The notes: generated by a model not told the origin, from the letters alone. A stretch of DNA of 64,000 nt from Ardenticatenaceae bacterium (GCA_020634435.1 JACKBS010000008.1:62001-126000), one strand, 5' to 3'; positions 32,932 through 42,560 are shown, counted from the first letter of the stretch. Translations and numbers: made by a program.

Positions 32932-33747
32932 TTAGCTGCCCAAAAAGGAGATGGCCAGGAAGATGATGCTGAACAGGGCCACGTAGATGGCAAAGCCGTA
33001 CAGCGTGTGCTTCTTAACCCAGGTGAGCAGCCAATGAATGCAGGCGTAGCCGGTCACGGCCGCAGCGATAAAAGCAACCACATAAACGCCGATGGAAAAA
33101 TCACGGCCGTTGGCGGTGAAGATGTGCAAAATCGCCTGTAGACCAGCAGCCAAAATGGCCGGAATGCCCAGCAAAAAGCTGAAGCGGGCCGCGGTGGGGC
33201 GGTCCAGTCCACGCGACAAACCGCCAACGATGGTGCTGCCGCTACGCGATACGCCAGGGAAGAGGGCCATCATCTGGAACAGCCCCACGATGATCGCATC
33301 GGTCCAGGTCATTTGGCGCAGCGCTTTCTTGCCCGACAGCATGCGCTCCCCAACGACGAGGAGAACGGCCGTTACCAGCAAAAATCCAGCGGCGACTCGG
33401 GGGCTGCTAAACACTTCCTCAAAAAAGCTGGCAAACAACAGGCCGACGATGCCGACGGGAATCGAGCCCACCACGATGAGCCAGCCCAGTTTGGCATCGG
33501 GTTCGGTAAATGGTTGACGTTGGGCCAGTCCGCGCAGAACGGCCGTAATAATGTTCCACAAATCTTGCCGAAAATAGATGAGCACCGCCAGCAGCGTGCC
33601 CGCGTGCACCAGCCCAATCAGCGTTAGGTCGGGGTTGGTCATGTGGAAAAGTTCTGGCAGCAGCACCAGGTGGCCTGAGCTGGAGATGGGCAAAAATTCG
33701 GTGGCCCCCTGAATAATTCCAATAATAATTGCTTCAAAAATTGACAT
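32932..33747 (-). CDS. uppP: Undecaprenyl-diphosphatase
   Basis: A polytopic membrane phosphatase of 271 residues that recycles undecaprenyl diphosphate to the monophosphate carrier for cell-wall glycan synthesis. Both signature motifs are present: GATEFLPISSSGHL (about 14-27) with the catalytic Glu and His, and FPGVSRSGSTIVGG (about 165). Eight hydrophobic helices are apparent. It is 62 bp downstream of tgt and 2 bp upstream of the binding-lipoprotein gene. The lipid synthase gene uppS is in the same window at 61.4 kb. Confidence 0.95.
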   Translation of the reverse strand: MSIFEAIIIGIIQGATEFLPISSSGHLVLLPELFHMTNPDLTLIGLVHAGTLLAVLIYFRQDLWNIITAVLRGLAQRQPFTEPDAKLGWLIVVGSIPVGIVGLLFASFFEEVFSSPRVAAGFLLVTAVLLVVGERMLSGKKALRQMTWTDAIIVGLFQMMALFPGVSRSGSTIVGGLSRGLDRPTAARFSFLLGIPAILAAGLQAILHIFTANGRDFSIGVYVVAFIAAAVTGYACIHWLLTWVKKHTLYGFAIYVALFSIIFLAISFLGS

Positions 33748-33777
33748 AAAGTGTGTAGCCTTTTGGTTTGGGGGATC

Positions 33778-33812
33778 GTAATTAAGTAATTAGGTAATTG
33801 GGTAATTACTCA
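33778..33812. repeat. 'aattgggtaatt' repeat
   Basis: Four tandem variants of TAATTAGGTAATTGGGTAAT lie between tgt and uppP. Same family as at 6618, 7919 and 22251. Confidence 0.7.
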
Positions 33813-34922
33813 TTCCCCATAATGTTGTAAAAAGTCCGCGCCGAATTGTGCCAGCGTTCCCTGTCGAATTGCCTCTCGCATTTGCTGCATTAAGTTGATA
33901 AGAAAGTGCAGGTTGTGCGTGGAAAGCAAGATGTGGCCCAAAATCTCGTTGGCTTTTACCAGATGGCGCAGATAGGCGCGGCTGAAATGGCGGCAGGTGT
34001 AGCAGGTGCAGTGGGGATCAATGGGTGCTGGATCGTTAGAGAATTGGGCGTTGCGCAAGTTCATGCGCCCACCCAGGACAAAGGCGGAGCCGTGTCGCGC
34101 CAGCCGCGTGGGCAGCACGCAGTCAAAAATGTCTACGCCGCGCATCACGCCATTCACCAAATCTTCCGGTGCACCAACGCCCATGAGGTAGCGCGGCTTG
34201 TTCTGCGGTAGGATGGGATGCAGCACGTCAAGGACGGCGTGCATTTGTGGCTTGGTTTCGCCGACGGCCAGCCCGCCGATGGCGTAGCCGGGTAAATCGA
34301 GACTGGTGACAAAACGGCCGCTTTCCGCCCGTAAATCGGCAAAAACGCCACCCTGCACAATGCCAAACAGCGCCTGGTCGCCGCGTGTTTTGGCCGCCAG
34401 GCTGCGCTCTAGCCAGGGGTGGGTGCGCGTTAGCGATTGCTTGACATAATCGTAATCATTGGGCGGTGGGCATTCATCAAAAGCCATGATGATGTCCGCG
34501 CCCAAGTTTTCCTGGATGGCGATGCTGCTTTCCGGCGTAAAGCGGTGGCGTGAACCGTCGTGGTGGCTCTGGAAGGTCACGCCATCGGCATCAATCTTGC
34601 GCGTGTCGCTGAGGCTAAACACCTGGAAGCCGCCGCTGTCGGTGAGGATGGGGCCATCCCACTGCATGAAGTTATGTAAACCTCCCATCTCTTTCACCAG
34701 CTCATCGCCGGGTCGCAGATAGAGATGATAGGTGTTGCTTAAGATCAGAGTGGCGCCAAGTTCGTGCAGGTCAGACGGCCGTATCGCTTTCACGGTTGCC
34801 TGGGTGCCCACCGGGGCAAAAACGGGGGTCTCGATGATGCCGTGCGGGGTATGGAAACGGCCGTTGCGCGCCTGGGTATGGGGGTCAACGGCCGTAACCT
34901 CAAACTTAAACTCAAAATCCAT
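33810..34922 (-). CDS. tgt: Queuine (preQ1) tRNA-ribosyltransferase
   Basis: A 370-residue enzyme that swaps guanine-34 for a 7-deazaguanine in tRNAs with GUN anticodons. Visible marks are ILTDSGGFQVFSLSDTRKI with the catalytic Asp, FDECPPPNDY, GGLAVGE, the nucleophile region RGVDIFDCVLPTR, and the zinc site CTCYTCRHFSRAYLRHL with His in STHNLHFL. Length is usual for the family. It is the first gene of an apparent tgt-uppP-lipoprotein unit. Confidence 0.96.
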   Translation of the reverse strand: MDFEFKFEVTAVDPHTQARNGRFHTPHGIIETPVFAPVGTQATVKAIRPSDLHELGATLILSNTYHLYLRPGDELVKEMGGLHNFMQWDGPILTDSGGFQVFSLSDTRKIDADGVTFQSHHDGSRHRFTPESSIAIQENLGADIIMAFDECPPPNDYDYVKQSLTRTHPWLERSLAAKTRGDQALFGIVQGGVFADLRAESGRFVTSLDLPGYAIGGLAVGETKPQMHAVLDVLHPILPQNKPRYLMGVGAPEDLVNGVMRGVDIFDCVLPTRLARHGSAFVLGGRMNLRNAQFSNDPAPIDPHCTCYTCRHFSRAYLRHLVKANEILGHILLSTHNLHFLINLMQQMREAIRQGTLAQFGADFLQHYGE

Positions 34923-34956
34923 AGCGGCGCATTATATGTGAATCAATCCCCTGAAA

Positions 34957-35013
34957 CAAAAAAGGTGGTCATCACCCTTAATTTTCGGAAAACGTCGAGC
35001 GATGACCACCTTT
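34957..35013 (-). terminator. Rho-independent terminator after the SET gene
   Basis: AAAGGTGGTCATC and GATGACCACCTTT form a 13-bp stem with a 27-nt loop. On the minus strand the stem is followed by a T run, placing it just after the SET-domain gene and before tgt. Confidence 0.8.
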
Positions 35014-35046
35014 CACTGGTTGAAGGCCCTTCCCAGGTGCTTTCAG

Positions 35047-35592
35047 TCAGAGGAAGATGATCTCGTTGACCTCTTTTTCTTGCTTCAACCGGTTGATGCG
35101 GCGCTGCAAGTAGGGCGAAAAATAACCTTCGTACCGCTCTTGCAGGCTGGGCAGCTGCCAGTCGTTGCCGGTGATGACGCCCCGGCAATGTTCGGTGCCG
35201 CAGCCGCAGGTGAACTCGTCGTAAGGAGTGCTGTCGGTCATGGCATAATCAAAACAAACCTCTTCGTCGGGCTGAATGTCACGCAGGGCCACCAGAGTGA
35301 TGGAGCTGCTCAGGCCAAGATTGGGATCGCAGGAGTGGTTAACATAATCTCCCGGATCGTCGCCGCCACCATAGGGAATTTGATACAAATTTTCTTCAAT
35401 TTGCACGCTGTGCTCGCGTTCAAAGTCAGAAAGGTGCTCAAACTGTTCTTCTGTGGCCACAAATCCGGCCCAGCAAATGAGCAGTTCGCCTGCCGAAATT
35501 GCCTCGCGGGCAAAAAGCCCATAGTTGCCTTTATCTGGATTGCTGCGCACTTCCAGTTTGGCGGAAACAAAACTCTTGGTCTGTCTTTCCAT
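35047..35592 (-). CDS. SET-domain lysine methyltransferase-like protein
   Basis: A 181-residue protein with a compact SET fold: GNYGLFAREAISAGELL at the N-terminal strand, YVNHSCDPNLG forming the SAM-binding pseudoknot, EEVCFDYAMTD, and a post-SET cysteine cluster CGCGTEHC followed by RGVITG. All elements needed for protein lysine methylation are present. SET proteins are mainly eukaryotic; free-living bacterial copies are uncommon, and their substrates are mostly unknown. The ATG at 35592 is preferred over a GTG 27 nt earlier, but neither has a strong ribosome binding site. It is monocistronic, with a terminator on the 3' side. Confidence 0.87.
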   Translation of the reverse strand: MERQTKSFVSAKLEVRSNPDKGNYGLFAREAISAGELLICWAGFVATEEQFEHLSDFEREHSVQIEENLYQIPYGGGDDPGDYVNHSCDPNLGLSSSITLVALRDIQPDEEVCFDYAMTDSTPYDEFTCGCGTEHCRGVITGNDWQLPSLQERYEGYFSPYLQRRINRLKQEKEVNEIIFL

Positions 35593-36052
35593 CTTTTGCT
35601 TAACTTTTCCTTTTGTCACTCAGGTCTCTGCCTAAGCGCCATGGCCGCAGACGGCCGTTTCCCAACAGCTTCCAAAAAAAGACGGCACCATGAGATGCCG
35701 GTCGGTGACGCTGCTGCGTCTTTTTGCCAAGGTTGTTGCCGGGAAACGGCCGTTCTGCAACGATTAATAATTTGCGCAAAATAGTACACGATTTTGATTT
35801 GAATACAACGATTTGCCTGGCGAATTATGGCTGAATTTTCCGTGACTTTTTTCTGCGGCGCGTTGGCCCAAAAATTGGTGGGAAATTAGGTTCAGTCCCA
35901 ACTTTTTCCTTACTTTTTGAAGTGTTCTCAAGCCCCTTTGTGTTACACTAGCCATCACAATGAGCTGACCTGAAAATCAACCCCGTAAATAATCACAAAT
36001 TTTGAACCCTGTAGCCGTTGGGCTTGATTTGGTGGTCAAAAGTAGGACTTGC
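35593..36052. other. Divergent intergenic region with a hairpin
   Basis: No gene is seen in 460 bp between the SET gene and the histidine kinase. Two ACGGCCGT copies (near 35651 and 35747) bracket a structured element at 35674-35726. The 35760-36000 part is AT-rich and should hold the kinase promoter. Confidence 0.55.
35674..35726. ncRNA. Possible structured RNA or attenuator hairpin
   Basis: AAAAAGACG pairs with CGTCTTTTT, enclosing a smaller stem GGCA..TGCC. Either strand gives a stem followed by a T run, so it may be a terminator or leader hairpin upstream of the SET gene. It matches no riboswitch class I know. Confidence 0.35.
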
Positions 36053-39000
36053 ATGATTGAGTTTAAGGTAGCATCCCTGGCAAACAATCCCAACAGCGGT
36101 GTTTTCTGGCAGGGGCTTAATGCTGCTTCTCTGGCTGTACAACAAGCTGCGCAATCGGAAACGGCCGTTTACCAGGTTTTTGCCGAGCAGCTAGTTAAGC
36201 TGGGGCTGCACGGCTGCGTGACGTTGCTAGACGAATCAAGGCAAGACCTGTGTATGACCTCCATGGTTTTTTCCGACAAGCTCATGCGCGTGATTCACCA
36301 GGCAGAAAAAATTCTCAAAATCAACAGCCGGGATTTTCGCTATCCGGCCCACGACTCCCAGGCCGATATGGTTGTTTTGGGCCAGGGCGACGTGGTGTTT
36401 TTGCCCGACAACACCGAAAAAATGCGCCAGGTTCTGCCCCCAAACGTGTTTCGTTTTGCGGGTGCCATTATCAAGCCATTCCTCAAGCTGCCCGCCATTT
36501 TGGCCCCCGTTTTTGCCAAAGCAGAAGTCATTGGCGTGTTGTATGTGGCCGGTAAAAAGCTCAAAATCGAGGATGTGCCCGCCATTGCCGCCTTTGCCAC
36601 CCACCTGTCTATTGCTCTAGAAAATGCTCGTCTGTTTCAGGCTGTGCAAGAAGCCGAAGCAAAATACCGTCGGCTCTTTGAAACAGCCAACGATGGCATT
36701 TTTCTGTTTGATCAAAATACCCGCGAGGTCGTCTCAGCCAATCCAAAAATGTTGCAGATGTTGGGCGTTCAGGAAGAGGATGTTGGCACTGTGCGGCCAG
36801 GTAGTTGGGCAACGCCTGAAATCTACGCGCAGTATACAGAGCACCTCAGCCTGACCTTGCAAAAAGGGAGTCATTTTTTTGAAGTTCCTTTCGTGGATCG
36901 TTCCGGTGATGAGCGATATTGGCAAATATCCACTACCGTGGTGGAGTTAGATGGTAAGCCGGTGCTGAACGGCCTTGTCCGCGACATTACAGAAGCCAAA
37001 CGCGCCGAGGTGGCGCTGCGCCAGCGCGAGGAGCAGTTTCGCGTATTGGCAGAAAATGTGCCCGGCACTATTTATCAGTGCAAAAACGAACCCAACTTTC
37101 CCTACCTCTATATCAATGATGGCATTGAGGATTTAACTGGTTACGCCAAGGAGCGGTTTCTGAACCAGGAAATTGTTTTTCTAGACCTTATCCACCCTGA
37201 CGATCAGTACGAGGCTAGCCTGGTGCCCTCTGTAGAAGAACTGCGTAAGCCGGGTGGTTTTCACTATGTGTATCGGCTGAAGCATCGTTCTGGCGAGTGG
37301 CGTTGGGTTGAGGATGTCGGTGGGGGCGTTTTTGACGAGCAGGGGAATGTGCTATTTTTAGAAGGCATTGTTAGCGATATTACTGAGCGAATTCAGGCGG
37401 ATTTGCTGCAAAAAGTGGTGTACCGCATTGCTGCTGTGGCCCACACCAACATTTCGCTAGAAGAGCTGTATCACGTCATCCATGAATCGCTGGCACCTAT
37501 TTTGAATGTGCAAAACTTTTATATCGCGCTGTTTGAAGATGACAGACTGCGCGTGCCTTATTTTGTAGACCAATACGATGCTTTGCCGGACGCTTATCGG
37601 GTGGGCAAGGGGCTGACGGAATTTGTTATTCGCACCAACAAGGCGCAGCTGCTCACGCGTGAGCAAATCTTGTTCTACATTAAGCAGGGCATCTTAGAAG
37701 TAAAGGGTACCATGCCAGAGACGTGGCTTGGTGTGCCGCTGCAAACGCAGGGGGCGGCGATTGGTGCTTTGGTGGTGCAAAGTTATGAGGCGAGTACCGC
37801 CTATTCAGAACAAGACAAGCAGTTTTTGATGTTTGTGTCGGATCAAATTGCCAATGTGGTGGAGCGCAAGCAGGCTGAACAGCAGCAGGTGAGGTTGTCT
37901 AAAGAGTTGCAGCAGCAGACACGCCTGCTGGAAGCGATTTTGACCGCCACGCCGGATAATTTTGTGGTGGCCAATTTCGACGGCCGTTTCCTCTTTATCA
38001 GTGAGACGATTCTTAGCTTCCTGGACTTATCGGCCGAGCAGATGATTGGGAGAACCTGGCGAGAACTGAATGTGCCCGCCACTTATGGTCTCAAGCTGGA
38101 TGAAGATTGGGCGATTGTGCGGCAGACACATGTTCCAGTTACCAGGGAGTTACAGTTCCCCATGCCGCAGGGGGAAGGGACCCGCGAAATTGAGTTTATT
38201 ACCACGCCAGTCTGGGATGAAAATGAAACGATTGTGCTGTTGGTAACCACAACGCGAGACGTGACAGAGCGGCGGCAAACCGCGCGAGCCATGCACCGCG
38301 CCCAAAAGATGGAAAGCCTGGGCATTTTAGCGGGGGGTATTGCCCATGATTTTAACAATTTGCTGGTGGCGATGTTGGGCCAGGCTTCGTTGGCCCAGGC
38401 CCGCCTGAAACCAAATCATGCGGCGTACACGCATGTGCACAAGGCGGTGCAGGCTGCCGAGCAGGCGGCGGGCCTGACGCGCCAGCTGTTGGCTTATTCA
38501 GGCGGTGGGCAATTTACGATTCACCCGTTAAACCTGAATACGCTCATCCGCGAAAGTATTGATTTGCTTAAGGTGGCGCTGCCCAAGCAAATTGTGCTGG
38601 AGCTTAAGCTGGCCAATGAACTGCCGTTGATCGAGGCCGATATTGCCCAGTTGCAGCAGGTGATGATGAACCTGCTGATCAATGCGGCTGAGTCAATGGG
38701 TGAGCGACCGGGGATCATTTGGGTGCAAACGGCCGTTCGCCAAGTTACGTTTCAGGATGATGCCTACTGGCGGCACACCAACCAATCGCTCACGCCAGGG
38801 GAGTATGTCTCCCTGCACATCCAAGACAATGGCAGCGGCATGACGGATGAGACGCTGTCCAAGATTTTTGATCCGTTTTTCACGACCAAGTTTACCGGGC
38901 GAGGCCTCGGTTTGGCCGCCGTTTTAGGCATTGTGCGCGGGCATCAGGGTGGCTTACAGGTGACCAGCGAACCGGATGAAGGCACCACTTTTGACCTGCT

Positions 39001-39427
39001 GTTTCCGGTGTCAGCGGCTACGGCTGAGGTGCGTATGCCAGAGCTGGTTGTGGCGGAAACGGCCGTTTCTGGCCTGGTTCTGGTGATTGACGATGAAGCG
39101 CCCGTGCGTGAAGCGGTAACCGATATTTTGGAGATGGAAGGAATCAACGTGGTGACGGCGACCAACGGCGATGCGGGCATTGCGGTGTACCGGGCACAGC
39201 CGGACGCCATTGATCTGGTGCTGCTGGACCTTTCTATGCCGGGCAAGAGCGGCTACGAAACGTTTGAAGCGCTGCAAGCCATTGACCCCAACGTGCGGAT
39301 TTTGCTCTCGTCGGGTTACAGCGAGGCGGATGCCACGCGCGGTTTTTCATCGCCGCCGCTGGTGGGTTTTGTGCAGAAGCCGTACCGGCTGGACTCCTTT
39401 GTTCAGGTGGTGAAGAAGTTTTTGTAG
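36053..39427 (+). CDS. Hybrid sensor histidine kinase (GAF-PAS-PAS-GAF-PAS-HisKA-HATPase-REC)
   Basis: A cytoplasmic hybrid kinase of about 1124 residues with no transmembrane segment. Order: GAF-like (about 25-185), PAS (about 195-310), PAS/PAC (about 325-440), GAF (about 445-610), PAS (about 630-745), HisKA with phospho-acceptor His765 (GGIAHDFNN), HATPase with N box MNLLINAAESM (about 878) and G boxes DNGSGMTDETL and GRGLGLAAVLG, then a receiver domain from about 1008 with phospho-acceptor Asp1059 (LLDLSMPG) and the KPY lysine. The HDFNN H-box and receiver suggest a phosphorelay or response-inhibitory design. The ATG at 36053 is preceded by TAGGA; a TTG 51 nt upstream is the alternative. 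No partner regulator is adjacent. Confidence 0.93.
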   Translation: MIEFKVASLANNPNSGVFWQGLNAASLAVQQAAQSETAVYQVFAEQLVKLGLHGCVTLLDESRQDLCMTSMVFSDKLMRVIHQAEKILKINSRDFRYPAHDSQADMVVLGQGDVVFLPDNTEKMRQVLPPNVFRFAGAIIKPFLKLPAILAPVFAKAEVIGVLYVAGKKLKIEDVPAIAAFATHLSIALENARLFQAVQEAEAKYRRLFETANDGIFLFDQNTREVVSANPKMLQMLGVQEEDVGTVRPGSWATPEIYAQYTEHLSLTLQKGSHFFEVPFVDRSGDERYWQISTTVVELDGKPVLNGLVRDITEAKRAEVALRQREEQFRVLAENVPGTIYQCKNEPNFPYLYINDGIEDLTGYAKERFLNQEIVFLDLIHPDDQYEASLVPSVEELRKPGGFHYVYRLKHRSGEWRWVEDVGGGVFDEQGNVLFLEGIVSDITERIQADLLQKVVYRIAAVAHTNISLEELYHVIHESLAPILNVQNFYIALFEDDRLRVPYFVDQYDALPDAYRVGKGLTEFVIRTNKAQLLTREQILFYIKQGILEVKGTMPETWLGVPLQTQGAAIGALVVQSYEASTAYSEQDKQFLMFVSDQIANVVERKQAEQQQVRLSKELQQQTRLLEAILTATPDNFVVANFDGRFLFISETILSFLDLSAEQMIGRTWRELNVPATYGLKLDEDWAIVRQTHVPVTRELQFPMPQGEGTREIEFITTPVWDENETIVLLVTTTRDVTERRQTARAMHRAQKMESLGILAGGIAHDFNNLLVAMLGQASLAQARLKPNHAAYTHVHKAVQAAEQAAGLTRQLLAYSGGGQFTIHPLNLNTLIRESIDLLKVALPKQIVLELKLANELPLIEADIAQLQQVMMNLLINAAESMGERPGIIWVQTAVRQVTFQDDAYWRHTNQSLTPGEYVSLHIQDNGSGMTDETLSKIFDPFFTTKFTGRGLGLAAVLGIVRGHQGGLQVTSEPDEGTTFDLLFPVSAATAEVRMPELVVAETAVSGLVLVIDDEAPVREAVTDILEMEGINVVTATNGDAGIAVYRAQPDAIDLVLLDLSMPGKSGYETFEALQAIDPNVRILLSSGYSEADATRGFSSPPLVGFVQKPYRLDSFVQVVKKFL

Positions 39428-39474
39428 AGGAATTAAACGGCCGTCTGACGCCTGCGCACCTGCGCACAGCTTTT

Positions 39475-39503
39475 TTGACAACCATTCTCACTTTTGTTAC
39501 CAT
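39475..39503 (+). promoter_or_regulatory. Promoter for the SAM riboswitch transcript
   Basis: TTGACA at 39475-39480, a 17-bp spacer and TACCAT at 39498-39503. The start would fall about 30 bp before the riboswitch aptamer. Confidence 0.7.
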
Positions 39504-39542
39504 CAATCCCACAACAAAATATTGTCTTGCTTAGGCAAGCAA

Positions 39543-39702
<160 letters not shown>

Positions 39703-39721
39703 TGGCGACACTGATTTCACG

Positions 39722-39753
39722 AGCCCCTTCTGTACTTCCAGGAGGGGCTTTTC
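39722..39753 (+). terminator. Expression-platform terminator of the SAM riboswitch
   Basis: AGCCCCT / AGGGGCT with a 14-nt loop and a TTTT tail lies 20 bp after the aptamer and 30 bp before the coding start. When SAM is bound, this stem should form and stop transcription. Confidence 0.85.
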
Positions 39754-39782
39754 CGTTGTGGGCAAAGCCAAGCGAGAGAATG

Positions 39783-41042
39783 ATGGAAAATCTAAGCGAA
39801 CAAATCCAGCAAGCGTTACCGAACAGCACAACGGCCGTTCACGGCCACCTACCTTCCCGTCAGCCAAACCCCAGCCATGCGCTGGCTACGCCCATCTGGC
39901 AAACGGCCACCTACACCTTCGACAGTACGGCCGATCTCATCGCCTTTCAGGAAGGTAAATTGTGGGGCGGGACGAACGGCCGTATCGAATACGCGCGCTA
40001 TGGCAACCCCACCGTGCAGGCGGTAGAGCGGCGGCTGGCAGCCCTGGAAGCAGGCGATTTGCCGGGCAACTACGATGCGCTGCTTTTTCCCACAGGCATG
40101 ACGGCCGTTACCAACGTGCTGCTTTCCATCTTGCCCACGGGCAGCCACGTCATCTTTACCGACGACAGCTACCGCAAAACGCGCCAGTTCTGCCAGACCT
40201 TTCTTAAGCGCTTGGGCATTGAAACCAGCCAGGTGCCGATGGGCGATTACGACGCGTTGGCCGCTGCTATCCAGCCCAACACGCGCATCATTCTCACCGA
40301 AAGCCCCACCAATCCGTACCTGCGCGTGGCCGACCTGGAAAAAATTGTGGCGATTGCCCAGCAGCATCGGCGGGTGAAAACGATGATTGACGCCACGTTT
40401 GCCACGCCGGTGAACCAACGGCCGTTAGCCTACGGCATCGACCTGGTGATTCACAGCGGTACCAAATATTTCAGCGGCCACAACGACGTGATGGCTGGCG
40501 TGGTGGTGGGTGAAGCCGGGCTGATTCACGCCCTGCGGCAGAGCCAGGGCATGTTGGGCGGCGTCCTCGACCCACACGCGGCGTACCTGCTGGAGCGTGG
40601 CCTGAAGACATTGGCACTGCGCGTGCAGCAGCAAAATCAAACGGCGCAGGCCGTGGCTGAATTTTTGGAAAGCCATCCGGCCATCGACCGGGTTTGGTAT
40701 CCCGGCCTGGCGTCGCACCCGGACCACGCCATTGCCCGCCAGCAGATGCGCGGCTTTGGCGGCGTGGTGAGCTTTGAGGTGATGGTACCGCCTGGCGAAA
40801 CCGCCCTTGACTGTGCCGCACGGGTGGTGGATGCGGTCAAAATTCCGCACATTGCTGCCAGCCTGGGCGGCGTGGAAAGCCTCATCGAGCAGCCCGCCAT
40901 CATGTCTTATTATGAGCTCTCCGCAGAGGAACGATTGACGATTGGAGTCAAGGACAATTTGGTTAGATTTGCCATAGGCATCGAGGAAACGGCCGATATA
41001 CTGGCCGATTTAGAACAGGCTCTGGCGACGGCATTTGCTTAG
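39783..41042 (+). CDS. Cystathionine gamma-synthase-type PLP enzyme (methionine branch)
   Basis: A 419-residue member of the Cys/Met metabolism PLP family. Marks: YARYGNPTVQAVERRLAALE, FPTGMTAVTNVL around the cofactor, TESPTNPYLRVAD, the Asp in IDATFATP, and the Schiff-base lysine in VIHSGTKYFSGHNDVMAG. The late LGGVESLIEQPA motif is typical. It makes cystathionine or homocysteine from an activated homoserine; gamma-synthase is favoured over gamma-lyase because of SAM-riboswitch control and the aspartate kinase downstream. The start is ATG at 39783 (or the adjacent ATG at 39780), with GAGAG upstream. Confidence 0.9.
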   Translation: MENLSEQIQQALPNSTTAVHGHLPSRQPNPSHALATPIWQTATYTFDSTADLIAFQEGKLWGGTNGRIEYARYGNPTVQAVERRLAALEAGDLPGNYDALLFPTGMTAVTNVLLSILPTGSHVIFTDDSYRKTRQFCQTFLKRLGIETSQVPMGDYDALAAAIQPNTRIILTESPTNPYLRVADLEKIVAIAQQHRRVKTMIDATFATPVNQRPLAYGIDLVIHSGTKYFSGHNDVMAGVVVGEAGLIHALRQSQGMLGGVLDPHAAYLLERGLKTLALRVQQQNQTAQAVAEFLESHPAIDRVWYPGLASHPDHAIARQQMRGFGGVVSFEVMVPPGETALDCAARVVDAVKIPHIAASLGGVESLIEQPAIMSYYELSAEERLTIGVKDNLVRFAIGIEETADILADLEQALATAFA

Positions 41043-41051
41043 TCGTGGGAT

Positions 41052-41135
41052 TATTTTTAACGCAAAGAACGCAAAGGGAATGAAGATAAAAAGTTAGATT
41101 TCTTGGCTTCTTTGCCCCTTTGCGTCAAATTTTTT
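41052..41135. repeat. Inverted repeat 'acgcaaagaacgcaaagg'
   Basis: ACGCAAAGAACGCAAAGGG and CCCCTTTGCGTCAAA face each other in the 111-bp gap between the PLP enzyme and aspartate kinase genes. It may form a hairpin in the operon mRNA. Confidence 0.65.
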
Positions 41136-41153
41136 AAAAGTAGTAGGTGAACA

Positions 41154-42560
41154 ATGACACTCGTAATGAAATTCGGCGGAACGTCCGTAGGGAGCGCACA
41201 GGCAATGCGGGAAACGGCCGTTCTCATTCAACATACCAAAAAACAGTGGGGCCAAACCGTGGCCATCGTTTCGGCGATGGGTTCCAAACCCGTGAAGGTA
41301 ACTGACCTGCTGCTGAATGGGGCGCATTCTGCTGCCAATGGCGACGGCGAAACCTATCAGCGGCTGTCCGAGCAGCTGCGCCAGATTCACTTTGAAGCGA
41401 TTGATGGCTTGTTGGCGCCTGATGGGGAACGGCAGCAAGTTTTGGTGGAAAACGGCCGTTTCATCGAACGATTTGCCGATTTATGTCAAGCAGTCTTTGT
41501 GCTGGGTGAACTCACCCCACGAGCGCTGGACACCATTGGCGGCATGGGCGAGCAGATGAGCGCGCGCATTCTGGCCGCCTATTTGCGCCAAAATGGGACC
41601 CCAGCCGAGGCGATTGACGCCACTGAGCTGATCGTGACCGACAGCAATTTCCAGAACGCCGCGCCCCAGTTTGAGGCCACCAAGCAAAAGACTGAAGCAA
41701 GGATACGGCCGTTGCTGGCCAAAGGTGTAGTACCGATTGTTACCGGCTTCATTGCTGCCAATCACGAAGGCATCACCACCACCCTCGGGCGCGGTGGCTC
41801 CGATTACACCGGGGCCATCCTCGGTGAAGCGTTGGCCGCCGACGAGGTGTGGATATGGACCGACGTGGATGGCGTGATGACCGCCGATCCGCGCCTGGTG
41901 CCCAATGCCAAATCCATCCCCCAGCTGAGCTACCGCGAAGTGTCTGAGCTGGCTTTTTACGGGGCCAAGGTGCTGCATCCCAAAACAATGCGCCCCTGCG
42001 TGGAAAACGGTATCCCGCTGCGCATCAAAAACACGTTCAACCCGGAACATCCGGGTACGGTCATCGTGCCCGATGCGCCGAATGGTCACGGCGGCATCAA
42101 GGCCGTCACGGCTATCAAAAACCTCAGCCTCATCACTGTAGAAGGCAAGGGCATGATGGGCATCCCCGGCATTGCCGCCCGCACTTTTGGTGCCGTGGCC
42201 CGCGACAACCAGAGCGTGCTGCTCATTAGCCAGGCATCGTCGGAGCAGTCCATCTGCTTTGCCACGCCCGACGACGCCACGCGCAAAATCATCCACAGCC
42301 TGGAGGATGAGTTTAAGGTGGAGCTGACCCGGCAGGACATTGACCGCATTTGGGCGCACGAGCCAGTTTCGATTGTCACCATCGTGGGGGCAGGGATGCG
42401 CGGTACGCCAGGCATTGCCGGACGCATCTTTATGGCCCTTGGTGATGAGCGGGTGAACGCCATTGCCATTGCCCAAGGTTCGTCTGAATGCAGCATTAGC
42501 GTGGTGGTGGATGATGCGGATACGGCAACGGCCGTTGCCCAAATCCACGCCCTGATCTAG
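41154..42560 (+). CDS. Aspartate kinase
   Basis: A 468-residue amino-acid kinase that phosphorylates aspartate, the first step to lysine, threonine and methionine. The catalytic part starts with VMKFGGTSVGS (4-14) and includes GFIAANHEGITTTLGRGGSDYTGA and WTDVDGVMTADPRLV. Two C-terminal ACT domains (about 310-468) end in the GSSECSISVVVDD type motif and should bind feedback inhibitors. No homoserine dehydrogenase domain is fused. It is 111 bp behind the SAM-controlled PLP gene on the same strand, so it is probably co-regulated. Four ACGGCCGT copies lie within. Confidence 0.95.
   Translation: MTLVMKFGGTSVGSAQAMRETAVLIQHTKKQWGQTVAIVSAMGSKPVKVTDLLLNGAHSAANGDGETYQRLSEQLRQIHFEAIDGLLAPDGERQQVLVENGRFIERFADLCQAVFVLGELTPRALDTIGGMGEQMSARILAAYLRQNGTPAEAIDATELIVTDSNFQNAAPQFEATKQKTEARIRPLLAKGVVPIVTGFIAANHEGITTTLGRGGSDYTGAILGEALAADEVWIWTDVDGVMTADPRLVPNAKSIPQLSYREVSELAFYGAKVLHPKTMRPCVENGIPLRIKNTFNPEHPGTVIVPDAPNGHGGIKAVTAIKNLSLITVEGKGMMGIPGIAARTFGAVARDNQSVLLISQASSEQSICFATPDDATRKIIHSLEDEFKVELTRQDIDRIWAHEPVSIVTIVGAGMRGTPGIAGRIFMALGDERVNAIAIAQGSSECSISVVVDDADTATAVAQIHALI

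Noticed and set aside
41481..42548. Minus-strand open frame of 355 codons opposite aspartate kinase
   Set aside because: Shadow frame; the plus strand encodes a textbook aspartate kinase.
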